From positions 25,796,022 to 25,860,021 of the forward strand of contig OX578150.1 in assembly GCA_951213105.1 (NCBI GenBank): a DNA stretch of 64,000 nt. Reading direction: 5' to 3'. The stretch is from Amaurobius ferox (lineage: Eukaryota > Arthropoda > Arachnida > Araneae > Amaurobiidae). The translations under genes and the position numbers were made by a program. A model generated the notes under the pieces. The model made no database searches, was not told the DNA's origin, and worked only from the letters and a program-made list of their open reading frames with translations. Numbering within the stretch: position 1 is the first letter of the stretch; the number at the start of each line of letters is the position of its first letter. Positions 1 through 11,300 of this stretch are shown here, one piece after another.

Positions 1-102
1 AACAAACAATTACGAAATTAGAAGTATAAAACCTTTATTTCAATGTTTGAGAATTCTCATACAACAGAGCATATAAGTTTTTAGAATTTGAATATCAAAA
101 AA

Positions 103-585
103 TCTGATGTGGGCAGCACATAACTTTACCTGCAGACTTATATCCACACTCTCTTTATTTTAATTAAATTTAATTCACTTTTAATTCAATTTTCGTTCTC
201 ATTTGGTAACTGGACTTATTTTCAAAGATGGCGTAGAGGAAATACGAAGAAACTAAAATATCTTGAGAACGGCTAGTCCTAGTGCAATAGGGTTGATCTT
301 ATTATTTTCATAGTTTTTTAGTTTAGATTTCGACGATTTTTGTGGGCCATTTCCCCAAAAAAAGGCAGGTTACTTTTTTCCGAATCGTATCAACATCTAA
401 TCAGCATCAGGGTAACCCACAAGCGACCAATTTTTGTGAAATTCGGTCCTTTAGTTTTTCAGCTAGAGTGGATACAGGTCATTTTTGCGATCCATTTCGC
501 AAAAAAAGGCGGGTTCTTTTACCTCAAATTGTACCCAAAACTAATCAGCACCGTAGGTAGGTAGTAGCCCACAAGTGACTAAGGG
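103..585 (+). mobile_element. Element A, copy 1, 3'-truncated
   Basis: Begins TCTGATGTGGGCAGCACAT after an A-run and follows the family A consensus through the TATCTTGAGAACGG block and two of the ~149-bp modules (CAGGTTA...AATCAGCATCAGG and GCGGGTTC...AATCAGCACC). It breaks off near 585, before the microsatellite and 3' hairpin. Short in-frame stretches here are the module read through, not a gene. Confidence 0.85.
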
Positions 586-624
586 CAGTGACTTACTACA
601 GTGACAAGTGACTTACTAAGGAAA

Positions 625-1676
625 CAGGGATGTTATGCTGCGGCATTCTTAAGGCATGTCCAGTTCATTTCCATCTACTGCTTTTTAATTCCATCTCAAT
701 TGCTTCCTGTCCAGTACTCTTGTAGAGTTCAGTGTTAATAACATAAGGCCAAAATACTCCCAAAATTTTCTTCAAATATTTAGTCTGCCAGGCATTCAAC
801 TTGTTGCATTGGCCGCTTGTTAATTTTCATGTTTCTGTTCCATACAATAAAACGCTCTTCACTAAGGAATTAAGATGGTTGATTTTGGTTTTTAAATTAA
901 GTTTAGTAGCTCTCTATATTTTATTTAGTTTTCTAAAACCTCTTTAGTCCATACAATAAAAGACAATTACAATTAGTCCATACAATAAAAGACAATTACA
1001 ATTTAGTCCATACTTTCTTTTAGTCCATACAATAAAACGCACTTCACTAAGGAATTAAGATGGTTGATTTTGGTTCTTAAATTAAGTTTAGTAGCTCTCT
1101 ATATTTTATTTAGTTTTCTAAAACCTCTTTAGTCCATACAATAAAAGACAATTACAATTAGTCCATACAATAAAAGACAATTACAATTTAGTCCATACTT
1201 TCTTTTAGTCCATACAATAAAACGCACTTCACTAAGGAATTAAGATGGTTGATTTTGGTTCTTAAATTAAGTTTAGTAGCTCTCTATATTTTATTTAGTT
1301 TTCTAAAACAATTCTGAGCTTTTGCAATTCTCATTTTGATTTCTTCATTTGTTCGACCCTCCTTGTTCACCGGTACACCAAGGTAAGTAAAGCTATTTAT
1401 ATCTTCAATGGATTCATCATCTAATTTTACATTTTCATACGTTTTTTCATTAATTCTTAAGACTTTTGTTTTACTTTTATTGATTCGTAAACCAGTGGTT
1501 AGCAAACTTATTAAGGCCATTAGTTTTTTTGTTGTAGATCATAAAATCTAGAGGCCAAAAGAACAGCGTTATCTGCAAAATCTAAATCTTTTAAATCTGA
1601 TATAAATTTCCACCTATAATGCCTCTTTTGTCTTTGATGCTGTTTTTCATGATCCAGTAACAACTATATTAAAGAA
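625..1676 (-). pseudogene. RTE-like LINE reverse transcriptase relic, C-terminal part
   Basis: Minus-strand remnant of a non-LTR retrotransposon. Read from high to low coordinates it holds a damaged RT motif C (FADN in place of FADD, about 1590), then GLRINKSKTKVL, FTYLGVPVNKEG and KMRIAKAQNCFRKLNKI (1284-1520), then VLLYGTET and LNAWQTKYLKKILGVFWP, TGQEAIEME and HALR (625-840). These are the usual blocks after the RT palm in RTE-type LINE proteins, a match made by eye. The frame has stops and shifts, and a 185-bp tandem duplication lies inside it (841-1310). The upstream half lies at 2569-2930, separated by B copy 1. Inactive. Confidence 0.8.
841..1310. repeat. 185-bp tandem duplication inside the LINE relic
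   Basis: CATACAATAAAACGC recurs at 841, 1026 and 1211, exactly 185 bp apart, with nearly identical intervening sequence. About 2.5 units. Each unit also holds a short internal duplication around TAGTCCATACAATAAAAGAC. The unit contains RT-derived codons, so the duplication came after the LINE insertion. Confidence 0.9.
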
Positions 1677-2567
1677 ACTGATGTGGGCAGCACATGACTT
1701 TCCTTATATAACGCAATGAATTTACTACTTTCACAGCAGAAAAAAATAGGTTATTCTTATAGTAGATACTTATATTCTTTCCAAGATTTTGAATTTTCGT
1801 CAATTAGTCGTCATTTTTATCCATTTGGCGAAATTTTCGTTAATTTGGAAACATTTAAAAACGTCGCCAAGTTGGCGACATTCCGCCAAATTCGTCGCCA
1901 AAATCTCACCAAGCGTTATGAACCGAGAAATAAGTTATTCTTATAGCAGATAAATGACTATTGGCGTTCAAATACAAAAGTATTACTCAAAGTATCTTTT
2001 CTCATGAATGGAACGAGCTAGATCCACGAGAATGACGTCACCCAATTTATCGCATGATATTACATATGAAAAGTGAACATGTTTCTCAACAGTTAATATA
2101 TGTTTTTTAATTTATGGGATTTTTCTGATAAATTAATTTGAAAAATGTGCAATATCTCGAGAACGGTTCATGCTAATGTTCTAAAGTTTATGCCAAGCGT
2201 TTTCTAAAGAAAAATTACATAAGAAATGTCTATTTGCGTAACTTTATTAAAGGTTTTGATTTTTTGATGATTTTTTTCAAAATTTCACTCAAAAATTTAG
2301 GGGGTTCTGAACATTCGATTGCGTTTAAAAACAATAGGCTTCCAGTATTCACGAATTGTGATTTTTGAACCAAATTTCATTCGAATCGCTCTATTCGTTC
2401 GTGAGATAACGTCTCCATAAACTCACTGACACACACACACACAGACATGACCTCAGAAATGTTCGATTCGTGATCAGGGATGCTTTGAACGTGTTCTCCC
2501 GTCGAAAATTCGAATTCTTGACCCCGTCACAATACTTTCCTTGTACATTATGTATATAAGGAAAGTA
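1677..2567 (+). mobile_element. Element B, copy 1, inserted in LINE relic
   Basis: Starts (A)CTGATGTGGGCAGCACATG then ACTTTCCTTATATA; carries the GTCGCCAAGTTGGCGAC palindrome, ATATCTCGAGAACGG, a short (CA)n and GACATGACC; ends in the hairpin TACTTTCC...GGAAAGTA. It interrupts the minus-strand LINE: RT coding resumes directly on both sides. Confidence 0.92.
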
Positions 2568-2568
2568 A

Positions 2569-2930
2569 TAATAAACCTGACATCACACATCCCTGCTTTA
2601 CACCTGATTTAATTTGGAAAGGCTCTAGCAGTTTTCCATTTACTTCAACGCAGCAACTGCTGTTCCGATATAGTTCCCCAATAATGTTAATAATTTTTTG
2701 TGGGATCCCATAACTATCAAGTATCTTCCACAACATATTTCTGTCAATGGTATCAAACGCTTTTCTAAAATCAATAAAATTTAAATATAGAGGTGCATTA
2801 TGTTCAATGCTTTACTCAATGATGTTTTTCAAAGTGAAAATATGTTGAGTGATTCCGTCTCTACTTCGAAATCTAGCTTGTTCCTCTCCCAATTTCGTTT
2901 TTTAATCTGTTGACCATGACTTTAGCTGGA
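2569..2930 (-). pseudogene. RTE-like LINE reverse transcriptase relic, core part
   Basis: Minus-strand RT core: EEQARFRSRDGITQHIF, FTLKNIIE, then FIDFRKAFDTIDRN (RT motif A with its first catalytic Asp), LWKILDSYGIPQKIINII and SGVKQGCVMS (motif B region). A stop follows NIIE. Direct continuation of the relic at 625-1676, from which B copy 1 separates it. The order of blocks is standard for LINE RTs. Defective. Confidence 0.82.
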
Positions 2931-2995
2931 AAGGGTGACCAACTTTAGCTGGAAAACTTTAGCTGGAAAAACTTTAGTTGGAAAGGGTGACCAAC
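2918..2995. repeat. Short tandem repeat ACTTTAGCTGGAAA
   Basis: Four or five near-copies of ACTTTAGCTGGAAA, two of them followed by GGGTGACCAA, between the LINE core relic and B copy 2. Looks like local slippage. Confidence 0.75.
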
Positions 2996-3040
2996 ACTCC
3001 CGTATTTCCCGGGAACTCCCATATTTGAGATTTTCTTTTT

Positions 3041-3166
3041 TACTTTCCTTATATACATAATGTATAAGGAAAGTATTGTGACGGGGTCGAAAATTCGAAA
3101 TCGAGTTTTCGACGGGAGAGCACGTTTCAAGCATCCCTGATCACGAATCAAACATTTTTGAAGTGA

Positions 3167-3199
<33 letters not shown>

Positions 3200-3963
3200 C
3201 AGTGAGTCTGTGGAGACGATAACTGACGAACGAATGGACCGATTCGAACCAAATTTGGTACAAAAATCACAATCCATAAACACTGAAAGCCTATTGTTTT
3301 TATACGTAATCGAATGCTCAGAACCCCCCTAAATTTTCGAAAAAAATTTTGAAAAAATCGTCAAAAAATCAAAACTACTAATAAAGTTACGCAAATAGGC
3401 ATTTCTTATGTAATTTTTCATTAGAAAACGATTGACATAAATTTTAGAACGCTAACATGATCCGTTCTTGAGATATTGCACATTTTTCAAAAAAATTAAA
3501 AAGTTATATAAAATGAAAAAAAATATTTCCTATTGAGAAACATGTTCACTTTTCATATGTAATACCATGCGATAAATTGGGTGATATCATTCTCGTGGAT
3601 CTAGCTCGTTCCATTCATGAAAAAAGATACTTTGAGTAATACTTTTGTATTTGAACGCCAATAGTCATTTATCTGCTGTAAGAACAACTTCTTTCTTCGT
3701 CCATAACGCTTGGCGAGATTTTGGCGACGAATTTGGCGGAATGTCGCCAACTTGGCGACTTTTTAAAATGTTGCCAAATTAACGAAAATCTCGCCAGATG
3801 GATAAAAATGACGCTAAATCAATGAAAATGACGCCTAATTGTCGAAAATTCAATATCTTGGAAAGAATATTAGTATCTACTATAAGAAAAACCTATGTTT
3901 TTACTGTAAAAGTAGTAAATTCATTACATTATATAAGTAAAGTCATGTGTTGCCCACATCAGA
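3041..3963 (-). mobile_element. Element B, copy 2
   Basis: Complete copy on the minus strand. At its low-coordinate end is the terminal hairpin TACTTTCC...GGAAAGTA; a (TG)n run is at 3171-3198; the SCGCCAA-rich palindromic block is near 3720-3760; the element closes with the 5'-end sequence TGTGTTGCCCACATCAGA read in reverse. Flanked by T-runs. Confidence 0.92.
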
Positions 3964-4547
3964 TTTTTTTTAATCCTCCCGCTTCTGGTATTGACCTTCT
4001 ATTTATCCCGTATATTTCTTTAAAAATCAAGAACGCAAAATTTGAATTATATATTATTCCCGCGAAATACATTCCTGTATAAATTGTAGGATTGGGATTT
4101 ATTTTCGCTTTGTATATCTTCGGAGACGGCAAAATTTGGCAAGAACATGAACCATAGAACAAAGTTGGGTCAACATTTTCAATGATTTAAAGAACCAAAA
4201 AATAAATATGCCAAACCTTAATAAGATTTGAGGCTTTGTTTTAAGCATCCAAGGCTCAAATGCCCATACTGAAAGATTTTTTTCGCTGATGAGCAACAAA
4301 TGGATTGATCAGAGAAATCAAAGCAGCTTACAACTGATTAAGTCAGAGCTAATGATAACAATTAATTATGACTATAGTTGTAAAGAGTTTTTAAAACATG
4401 CAAGTTTTTAAAACATGCATATTTTAGAAACATGCAAATTTGTACATTTGTATTCCATATTGTGTCCTGTATATAATATACAATGTAATCAGTCTAAATA
4501 CAATTTATTCAGTCTAAATATCCCTTAAATTCATGACCAATAGTTAC
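3964..4547. other. Unassigned stretch
   Basis: AT-rich sequence between B copy 2 and a LINE fragment. Short direct repeats occur near 4395-4440 (AAACATGCA) and 4490-4520 (AGTCTAAATA). No coding or RNA signal seen. Confidence 0.5.
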
Positions 4548-4697
4548 TCACCCTATTGAATAGACATTAAAGTGATACCTCTCCAGTTCCACTAGATCTC
4601 CTTTTTTAGGTATTTTAATTATTATTGTTTCTTTCCATTTTTCTGGCATTTTCTCAGTTTTCCAGATAAAATTTAAAATCTTTAGAATACAAAAAAA
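4548..4697 (-). pseudogene. LINE reverse transcriptase relic, N-terminal block
   Basis: Minus strand encodes MPEKWKETIIIKIPKKGDL followed by a degraded version of the NWRGITLLSI block, the usual start of the RT domain in LINEs. Upstream coding is cut off by A copy 2 at 4698. Probably the same LINE family as 625-2930, though the sequence between them is not RT-like. Confidence 0.72.
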
Positions 4698-5445
4698 TCT
4701 CATGTAGGCAGCACATGACTTTCCCTGCAGACTTATATCCACGTTCTCTTTATTTCAATTAAAATTATTCCACTTTTAATTCAATTTTCATTCTCATTCG
4801 GTAACCGGATTTATTTTCAATGGTGTCGTAGAGAAAATACGAAAACTAAAATATCTCGAGAACGGCTAGTCCTAGTGTGATGGGGTTGGTCTTATTCTTT
4901 TCTTTGTTAAAAATTACGTATTAAACAAGCATTAAATGGATATATTTGAGCATACGTAGTTCTTTAGTTTAGATTTTGACGTATTTTGAGGCCCATTTTG
5001 CAAAATAAGACAGGTTATTTTTTTTCCGAATCGTACCAAAATCTAATCAGCACCAGGATGACCCACAAGTGACTCATCTACCGAATTTTGTGAAATTCGG
5101 TCCCATAGTTTTTCAGTTAGAGTGGATACAAACTTTTGCGGGTCATTTCGCCAAAACAGGCGGGTTCTTTTATTCCGAAACGTACCCAAAACTAATCAGC
5201 ACCAGATTCGCCCACAAGTGACTTACCTACTAAAATTTGTGAAACCCGGTCCATTAGTTTTTTAGTTAGAGTGGATACAAAATCTGCACAGACAGACACA
5301 CAGACACACACACAGACGTCACGTTAATGGTTTTTTCGTATTCTAGAGGTCTTGAAACGTGTAGATTCGTCGAAAACTCGAGTTGCAATTTTCGACATGA
5401 TTCCAATGCTTTCCCTATACATTACCATGTATTGCAGGGAAAGTA
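4698..5445 (+). mobile_element. Element A, copy 2
   Basis: Full length, with a mutated start (TCTCATGTAGGCAGCACATG) followed by ACTTTCCCTGCAG. Two ~149-bp modules, CAGACAGACACACAG microsatellite near 5290, then GTCGAAAACTCGAGTTG and the terminal hairpin ending GCAGGGAAAGTA. Followed after four A residues by copy 3. Confidence 0.93.
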
Positions 5446-5449
5446 AAAA

Positions 5450-6243
5450 TCTGATGTGGGCAGCACATGACTTTCCCTGCAGACTTATATCCATGTTCTC
5501 TTTATTTTAATTAAATTTATTTCACTTTTAATTCAATTTTCGTTCTCATTCGGTAACTGGACTTATTTTCAAAGGTGGCGTAGAGAAAATACGAAAAACT
5601 AAAATATCTCGAGAACGGCTAGTCCTACTGTAATGGGGTTGGTCTTATTCTTTTCTTCGCTAAAAATTACGTATTAAACAAGCATTTAATGGATATATTT
5701 GAGCATACGTAGTTCTCTAGTTTAGATTTGGACGATTTTTGCGGGCCATTCTGCAAAAAAAGGCAGGTTATTTTTTTCTGAATCGTACCAAAATCTAATC
5801 AGCACCAGGGTGACCTATACGTAACTCATCTACCGAATTTTGTGAAATTCGGTCCATTAGTTTTTCAGCTACAGTGGATACAAGCTTTTGCGGGCCATTT
5901 CACAAAAAAGGCGGGTTCTTTTATTCTGAATCGTACCCAAAACTAATCAGCACCAGCCCCACCCACAAGTGACTTACCTACAAAATTTTGTGAAATTCGG
6001 TCCATTAGTTTTTTAGTTAGAGTGGATACAATATCTGCACAGACACACAGACACACAGACAGACAGACACACAAACACACAGACAGACAGACACACAAAC
6101 ACACACACAGACGTCACGCTAAAAATGGTTTTTTCGTATTCTAGAGGTCTTGAAACGTGTAGATCCGTCGAAAACTCGAGTTGTGATTTTCGGCATGATT
6201 CCAATACTTTCCCTATACATTACCATGTATTGCAGGGAAAGTA
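5450..6243 (+). mobile_element. Element A, copy 3 (head-to-tail with copy 2)
   Basis: Intact 5' hairpin ATGTGGGCAGCACAT, ACTTTCCCTGCAG, TATCTCGAGAACGG block, two modules, a long CAGA/CACA microsatellite (6036-6110) and terminal hairpin. Starts four bases after copy 2 ends. Confidence 0.93.
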
Positions 6244-6369
6244 AAAAGGTGAAAATGTGGAAAAAAGAACGATAAACTCAAGAAGCAAGTAAACCTGAAT
6301 CTAAAAATATAAAAAGAGAGAGAGGGAAACGAAATATATATCTTAAACGGCAGAAATACGTTTTAAAAA

Positions 6370-6660
6370 TTTCAGGATTTCGAGTTCAAAAATGTGTTTC
6401 CTGAAAAGATTCGGCGGTGCAAGAAACATTGCAACCCAAAAATTCCAAAAATAACTTCGCTTTCCGTAGAAATTCCCTGTGGATCAATTTTCCAGCATTT
6501 ATTTTATTTCATCTTCTCTAAAGGAGCAGTGTGGCCCTCCCCAAACCTCCCACGCAAAAGAAAACAATTTTTATCCGTAACAGAAAAGTTAGTTCTCAGA
6601 TGATTGGTGAAATCAACAAGTCTTTTTGACGGTTCTCAAACTTCAGAGTTCACACAATGT
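6370..6660 (+). repeat. Diverged dispersed repeat C, copy 1
   Basis: Shares ordered blocks with 15280-15620 and 22480-22770: a GGATTT..TTCAAAAA block, then GATCAATTTTCCAGCATTTATT and AAATCAACAAGTCT. Strongly diverged, so an old family. No open frame is shared between the copies. Confidence 0.6.
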
Positions 6661-6706
6661 GGTATTTAAAGGTTGGGAATACATACAGTTCAAACGAAAT
6701 TTCTTA

Positions 6707-6850
6707 AGCATCCCCCAATAACTTTGTAAGGAAAAGTCCATGAGTACTATATACGTTAGGTCTATCTATAGTGAAGTGACCGTGCATGATGCCATGATTA
6801 CAAAAGTGATTGCAGCGCCTCTATTAGAGCATTTAAAATGCTGGGATAAT
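6707..6850. repeat. Diverged dispersed repeat K, copy 1
   Basis: Matches 49886-50128 in order: CCAATAACTTTGTAAGG, ACGTTAGGTC, GTGAAGTGACC, GATTGCAGCGCC. The second copy was split by a truncated SINE. Function unknown. Confidence 0.55.
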
Positions 6851-6951
6851 AAATTCGGCAATAAAGCAATATAGACGAAAAATGCAATTATAAAGTAGTA
6901 GAGAGCATTGCCTAATGAGTAGAAATCGACACAAGGATCGAAAGAAACGTG

Positions 6952-7217
6952 TTGTTGTTGTTGAGACCCAGACCGTCCGACCTACCAGAAAGGTGTAAGG
7001 TAACTGTATGGACGGCCGGGAAGTGCCACCCAATTTAGACCGGAACCCAGTGGGGGAGGCATCCACAGGGACCGTACCCTCCTTCCCCTACCACCAACCT
7101 CTCGGAAGGACTTACGGACCCACATGTTTAACGTGATCGTACTCCGCATGAACACGGCGGCATTTGTGGTAGCGTGCAAATCTAGCGCGCAAACCACGGG
7201 GATACCGCACCCGAGAA
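6952..7217 (-). mobile_element. tRNA-derived SINE S1, copy 1
   Basis: Minus-strand SINE: the (CAA)n tail shows as GTTGTTGTTGTTG at 6951, then the conserved body (GGTCGGACGGTCTGGGTCTC in reverse sense), with a degraded tRNA head near 7165-7215. Flanked by a 13-bp target duplication CGAAAGAAACGTG at 6939-6951 and 7218-7230. Confidence 0.9.
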
Positions 7218-7247
7218 CGAAAGAAACGTGTGTAAGGAGGGGGGAAA

Positions 7248-7806
<559 letters not shown>

Positions 7807-7945
7807 AAACCTGAAATTCGACTACAGAACTTGACTACGGAACCTAAAGCAGCCAAATTAGGGTTTCGGACTACTATTTTTGGCGCATCTCTAAAGACCA
7901 GGAAGTTATAATAGTTTTGATTTTGTATTATAACAACAACAACTC

Positions 7946-7948
<3 letters not shown>

Positions 7949-8010
<62 letters not shown>
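7949..8010. repeat. (TA)n tract bordering the Penelope-like element
   Basis: Pure TA repeat directly abutting the left direct repeat at 8011. An equivalent tract abuts the right repeat. Confidence 0.97.
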
Positions 8011-8013
<3 letters not shown>

Positions 8014-8444
8014 CGAAAACTGCTTAGTCAGTAACTGAAAATTCACTGTAACCTGTTCTGAGATGATTGGTAGTACACATGCTTTTCCAGAAGTACCACA
8101 GTACTAGGGGTAGAAATATTTTCATTATATTCTTTGATATTTCTTTATAATACTTTGTATCCTCATTTCAATAATTAGCCACAAGCTGGTGTAACAGAGT
8201 ACTTTATATTCATGATTGAATTTTTTGTGTATTTGATCCACTTTGTCTTTTCTTCTACGTCGGGCCATGTACATTATTTCTGTAATACATTTTACAGTTG
8301 TGTACACAGAAACGTAGAATCAGCATTAATGAAACATGTATGGCCCTTGATAACGTGCATGGTTTCAGAAATGCTTTTCATACTCATTTTATTCCTTTAA
8401 TATTCACTAGATTCCATTTACTCAATTTCCAAACTTCTTGGAAG
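8011..8444 (+). repeat. Left pseudo-LTR of the Penelope-like element
   Basis: 434 bp beginning TTGCGAAAACTGCTTAG and ending AACTTCTTGGAAG. It repeats at 11892-12325 with no difference that I could find. Its place directly upstream of the GIY-YIG/RT frame fits the direct pseudo-LTRs of Penelope-like elements. Short open frames inside it appear in both copies and have no recognisable content. No hammerhead core (CTGANGA...GAAA) was found on either strand. Confidence 0.88.
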
Positions 8445-8627
8445 TAGTATACTTGAACGTTCTATGATGCTTTTACTGTATTTGAATGTGCATATGAAAA
8501 AACTTTTCGTTTATTTTTACTATAAAGTTCTTACTCCTCAACATGAGTTAAAAAACTGTTGATATATAATATGTATGAAGGCTTTATATAAATTTAGCGA
8601 CTGGCAAATTTATTCCATGCTGAATAT

Positions 8628-11300
8628 ATGCCCGGTGACACATTATCAGGGTATATGTGTTATCGAAATACAGTTACCCTAATCTTTATATTGAAGCAAG
8701 TGATGAGCAGTGTTTATAAGCCTTGTACAATTGTCCATGATAAAGCTGTGACAAACATAAAAAATGTAAATTCTTTTGTAATAAATGACACGATCTATAA
8801 TAGATCATCTTTTTTTAACGACTTTTATCAACACTACCACCATATGAAGAACTTCAAGTTCAAGAAATGCAATTCTAAGCGATGTAAGCTTTGTCCCGTA
8901 GCCAATCCACACCAAATTTCTACAAAAAAGGACAATATAAAAATCTTTTGCAAAACTTTTAATGTGGTATATTGCATATCATGCCTTGCCTGTCAGGCAA
9001 AATATATAGGACAGACGCAGAATTCCCTGAATATCCGTATAAATCTGCACCGAAGTCAAGTGGGCAAAATCCAACAGCTATCCACCAATAATAACTTAGA
9101 AGTACGACATTTTCAAGTACACCCCTTCAGCAATATTATGGTAACTATTATTGATATAGTACCAAACCTTTCTGAACGCTTGTGGTGGGAAAACACCCAT
9201 ATAAAGCAATATAATTCTGCATATCCATATGGTCTGAATACTTTATTATTCAAGGAAAATTGCAATAAAGAAAGATGCAGGAATAGTAAAGCATACCCTC
9301 TCTTAGACAATTCAATACCTAAGAAAACTTATAGACACCAAAGAGGAAATAAAAAGCAACAATTTAATTATATCAAAACAGAAGAAAAAATCTCAGCCTT
9401 CATAAAGACAGAAATAACAGTGAAATTCGGATGGATCAAGAATATAGCCAACAGTATCAAAATCAAATACTTACAACGTATATGGAATTTTATTATAAAT
9501 TTCAATTTAAGTGAAAATAACTGCAATACAGAAGATACAAACACTAATATAGACATCATTCTGGATTTAATTAAACTCAGAGCCGCAAAATATAATGTAG
9601 CACTTGAACCAAAATATCAAATAAACAAATCAAAAGAATTTTTTATCACAACATTTAAGAATAAAATGTTCGAAAATATTCCATTCAACCAAATATTACA
9701 TAATATAGAAGAACGTCTTCCTTTGCCTAATCTAAATATTAAGATATCCTATCGCTTTGTAAGAACCAACGGTAGAAGATTATTCAACTACAATAAATTA
9801 TGTAAAACCGTGTCTTCATTTAATATTGAATCCTGTCAATGTCATAAAAATATACATTGTGATCCCTACCACAAGCATATAATTACTGGAAACTTAGATT
9901 TTATAAAAGATAATAAACTCAAAAACTTATTACAACTTGGTACTAAGTACCGAATACAAGAATATAATGATATTTATAATGAATTTAATTACGATCTGGA
10001 AACCTTCATATACAAGATGGCTGTCAAACACAGTATACCTGTACAAACTTTTAACGCATGGAAATATGCCTTTTACAGTGCTTTTTGCCAATTCTACCCG
10101 AGAAGAAACAAGGATTCTGGGAGTTCTCAATTTCCGTTTTCAATCAAACATTTTAATGAAGAATTCGTATTGACATACACCGACAAAATCGTATCGAATT
10201 TTGCATTCACGTGTAAAAAATTCTATGTCGATACTTTAACACAATGCTATAAGGATTGTGCCATGTATACATTAATTCCTAGTAACGAATCAATCATCAC
10301 TAATAGAATAAAAGCACTGTATAAAAGAATTGGTATGGATATTAAATCAGTAAAATTTCCATACTTGATCCTCATTCCCAAGTTACACAAAAAGCCAGTC
10401 AAGTTCCGTACTGTAACAGTGGGATGCGGATCATACCTAGAACATGCAAATAAAAAACTTCTGAAATTACTTCAATATGTTATGACTGATATTAAGAAGC
10501 AAAACTCCATAATGTTAAAAAACGGACAAGAATTGATAGACCGACTGAAATTTTGCCATAAAGATTTAAACTTCAGAAGCTACGATTTCAGGGATCTGTT
10601 TAATAACATCGATTTAACAAACCTACAAATGATCTTGAAAGAATTACATGAAGAGTATAATTTAAAACCATATATAACTCTCAGAAGATATTTGGATTTG
10701 ATTGAGTTGGTTTTAAATGAAAACATACTATATGACGGTATGCATTTCTACAAACAGGTCAAAGGCATACCCATGGGTGGTGCATGCTCATCAATATTGG
10801 CGGATATTTATCTATCCAAATATGAAAGAGGAACCCATCTATTATCGGAAATACCTTATTTCCGTTATGTTGACGATGTGATATTAGGGGGTTATGCAAA
10901 CACCCCTGACATAGATTTTGCATTCTACCCAAGGGAATTGGACTTAATTGAAAACCCGATCAATGAGGATGGATCGACAGACTTCCTGGATTTGTCAATA
11001 AGAAAGCACCAACAGTATGGAATTTATACAACCATACACGACAAGAGAAATTCATACAATATCAAAATTAATAATATTATTGATTGGAATTCAAACCTCA
11101 CTAAAAATATATTCAGAAATATTATTATCGGGTACTGCAGAAGAAACAGAAACTACAGTACTTTTAAAAAAGACTGCATTCATGAATGTAATAAAATAAT
11201 AAATGATGCATTAAAAAGAAATTACCCTAGATATTTTTTACAACATTATTACTATTCCTTTTTCAAAGAAAGAAATTGTACATTGTTTGATTCTAAATGA
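8628..11300 (+). CDS. Penelope-like element protein, permuted GIY-YIG + reverse transcriptase (Naiad type)
   Basis: An intact 890-codon frame. From the N-terminus: a zinc-binding-like CNSKRCKLC (C81, C86, C89); a GIY-YIG nuclease domain with VVY at 113-115, a CxxC at 116-119, YIG at 126-128, R137, a candidate catalytic Glu at 183 or 188, and YGLN after it; a long linker; then the RT: PKLHK at 584-588, motif A YDFRDLF (652-658), motif B KGIPMGGA (712-719), motif C RYVDD (746-750) and FLDLSI (from 786). Classical Penelope elements place GIY-YIG after the RT; nuclease first is the layout described for the Naiad/Chlamys group. The product would nick DNA and copy its RNA at the nick. The start at 8628 gives the longest frame; Met26 (8703) is an alternative. 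No stops or frameshifts, so it may be active or very recently active. Confidence 0.93.
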   Translation: MPGDTLSGYMCYRNTVTLIFILKQVMSSVYKPCTIVHDKAVTNIKNVNSFVINDTIYNRSSFFNDFYQHYHHMKNFKFKKCNSKRCKLCPVANPHQISTKKDNIKIFCKTFNVVYCISCLACQAKYIGQTQNSLNIRINLHRSQVGKIQQLSTNNNLEVRHFQVHPFSNIMVTIIDIVPNLSERLWWENTHIKQYNSAYPYGLNTLLFKENCNKERCRNSKAYPLLDNSIPKKTYRHQRGNKKQQFNYIKTEEKISAFIKTEITVKFGWIKNIANSIKIKYLQRIWNFIINFNLSENNCNTEDTNTNIDIILDLIKLRAAKYNVALEPKYQINKSKEFFITTFKNKMFENIPFNQILHNIEERLPLPNLNIKISYRFVRTNGRRLFNYNKLCKTVSSFNIESCQCHKNIHCDPYHKHIITGNLDFIKDNKLKNLLQLGTKYRIQEYNDIYNEFNYDLETFIYKMAVKHSIPVQTFNAWKYAFYSAFCQFYPRRNKDSGSSQFPFSIKHFNEEFVLTYTDKIVSNFAFTCKKFYVDTLTQCYKDCAMYTLIPSNESIITNRIKALYKRIGMDIKSVKFPYLILIPKLHKKPVKFRTVTVGCGSYLEHANKKLLKLLQYVMTDIKKQNSIMLKNGQELIDRLKFCHKDLNFRSYDFRDLFNNIDLTNLQMILKELHEEYNLKPYITLRRYLDLIELVLNENILYDGMHFYKQVKGIPMGGACSSILADIYLSKYERGTHLLSEIPYFRYVDDVILGGYANTPDIDFAFYPRELDLIENPINEDGSTDFLDLSIRKHQQYGIYTTIHDKRNSYNIKINNIIDWNSNLTKNIFRNIIIGYCRRNRNYSTFKKDCIHECNKIINDALKRNYPRYFLQHYYYSFFKERNCTLFDSK

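Noticed and set aside
8125..8307. 60-codon frame in both pseudo-LTRs (also 12006-12188)
   Set aside because: Identical only because the repeats are identical; no recognisable content or start context.
8011..8444. Hammerhead ribozyme in the pseudo-LTR, as in some Penelope-like elements
   Set aside because: No CTGANGA...GAAA core on either strand; the closest word, CTGAGATGA, does not fit. CTGATGAG at about 4285 and 30818 lacks the GAAA partner.
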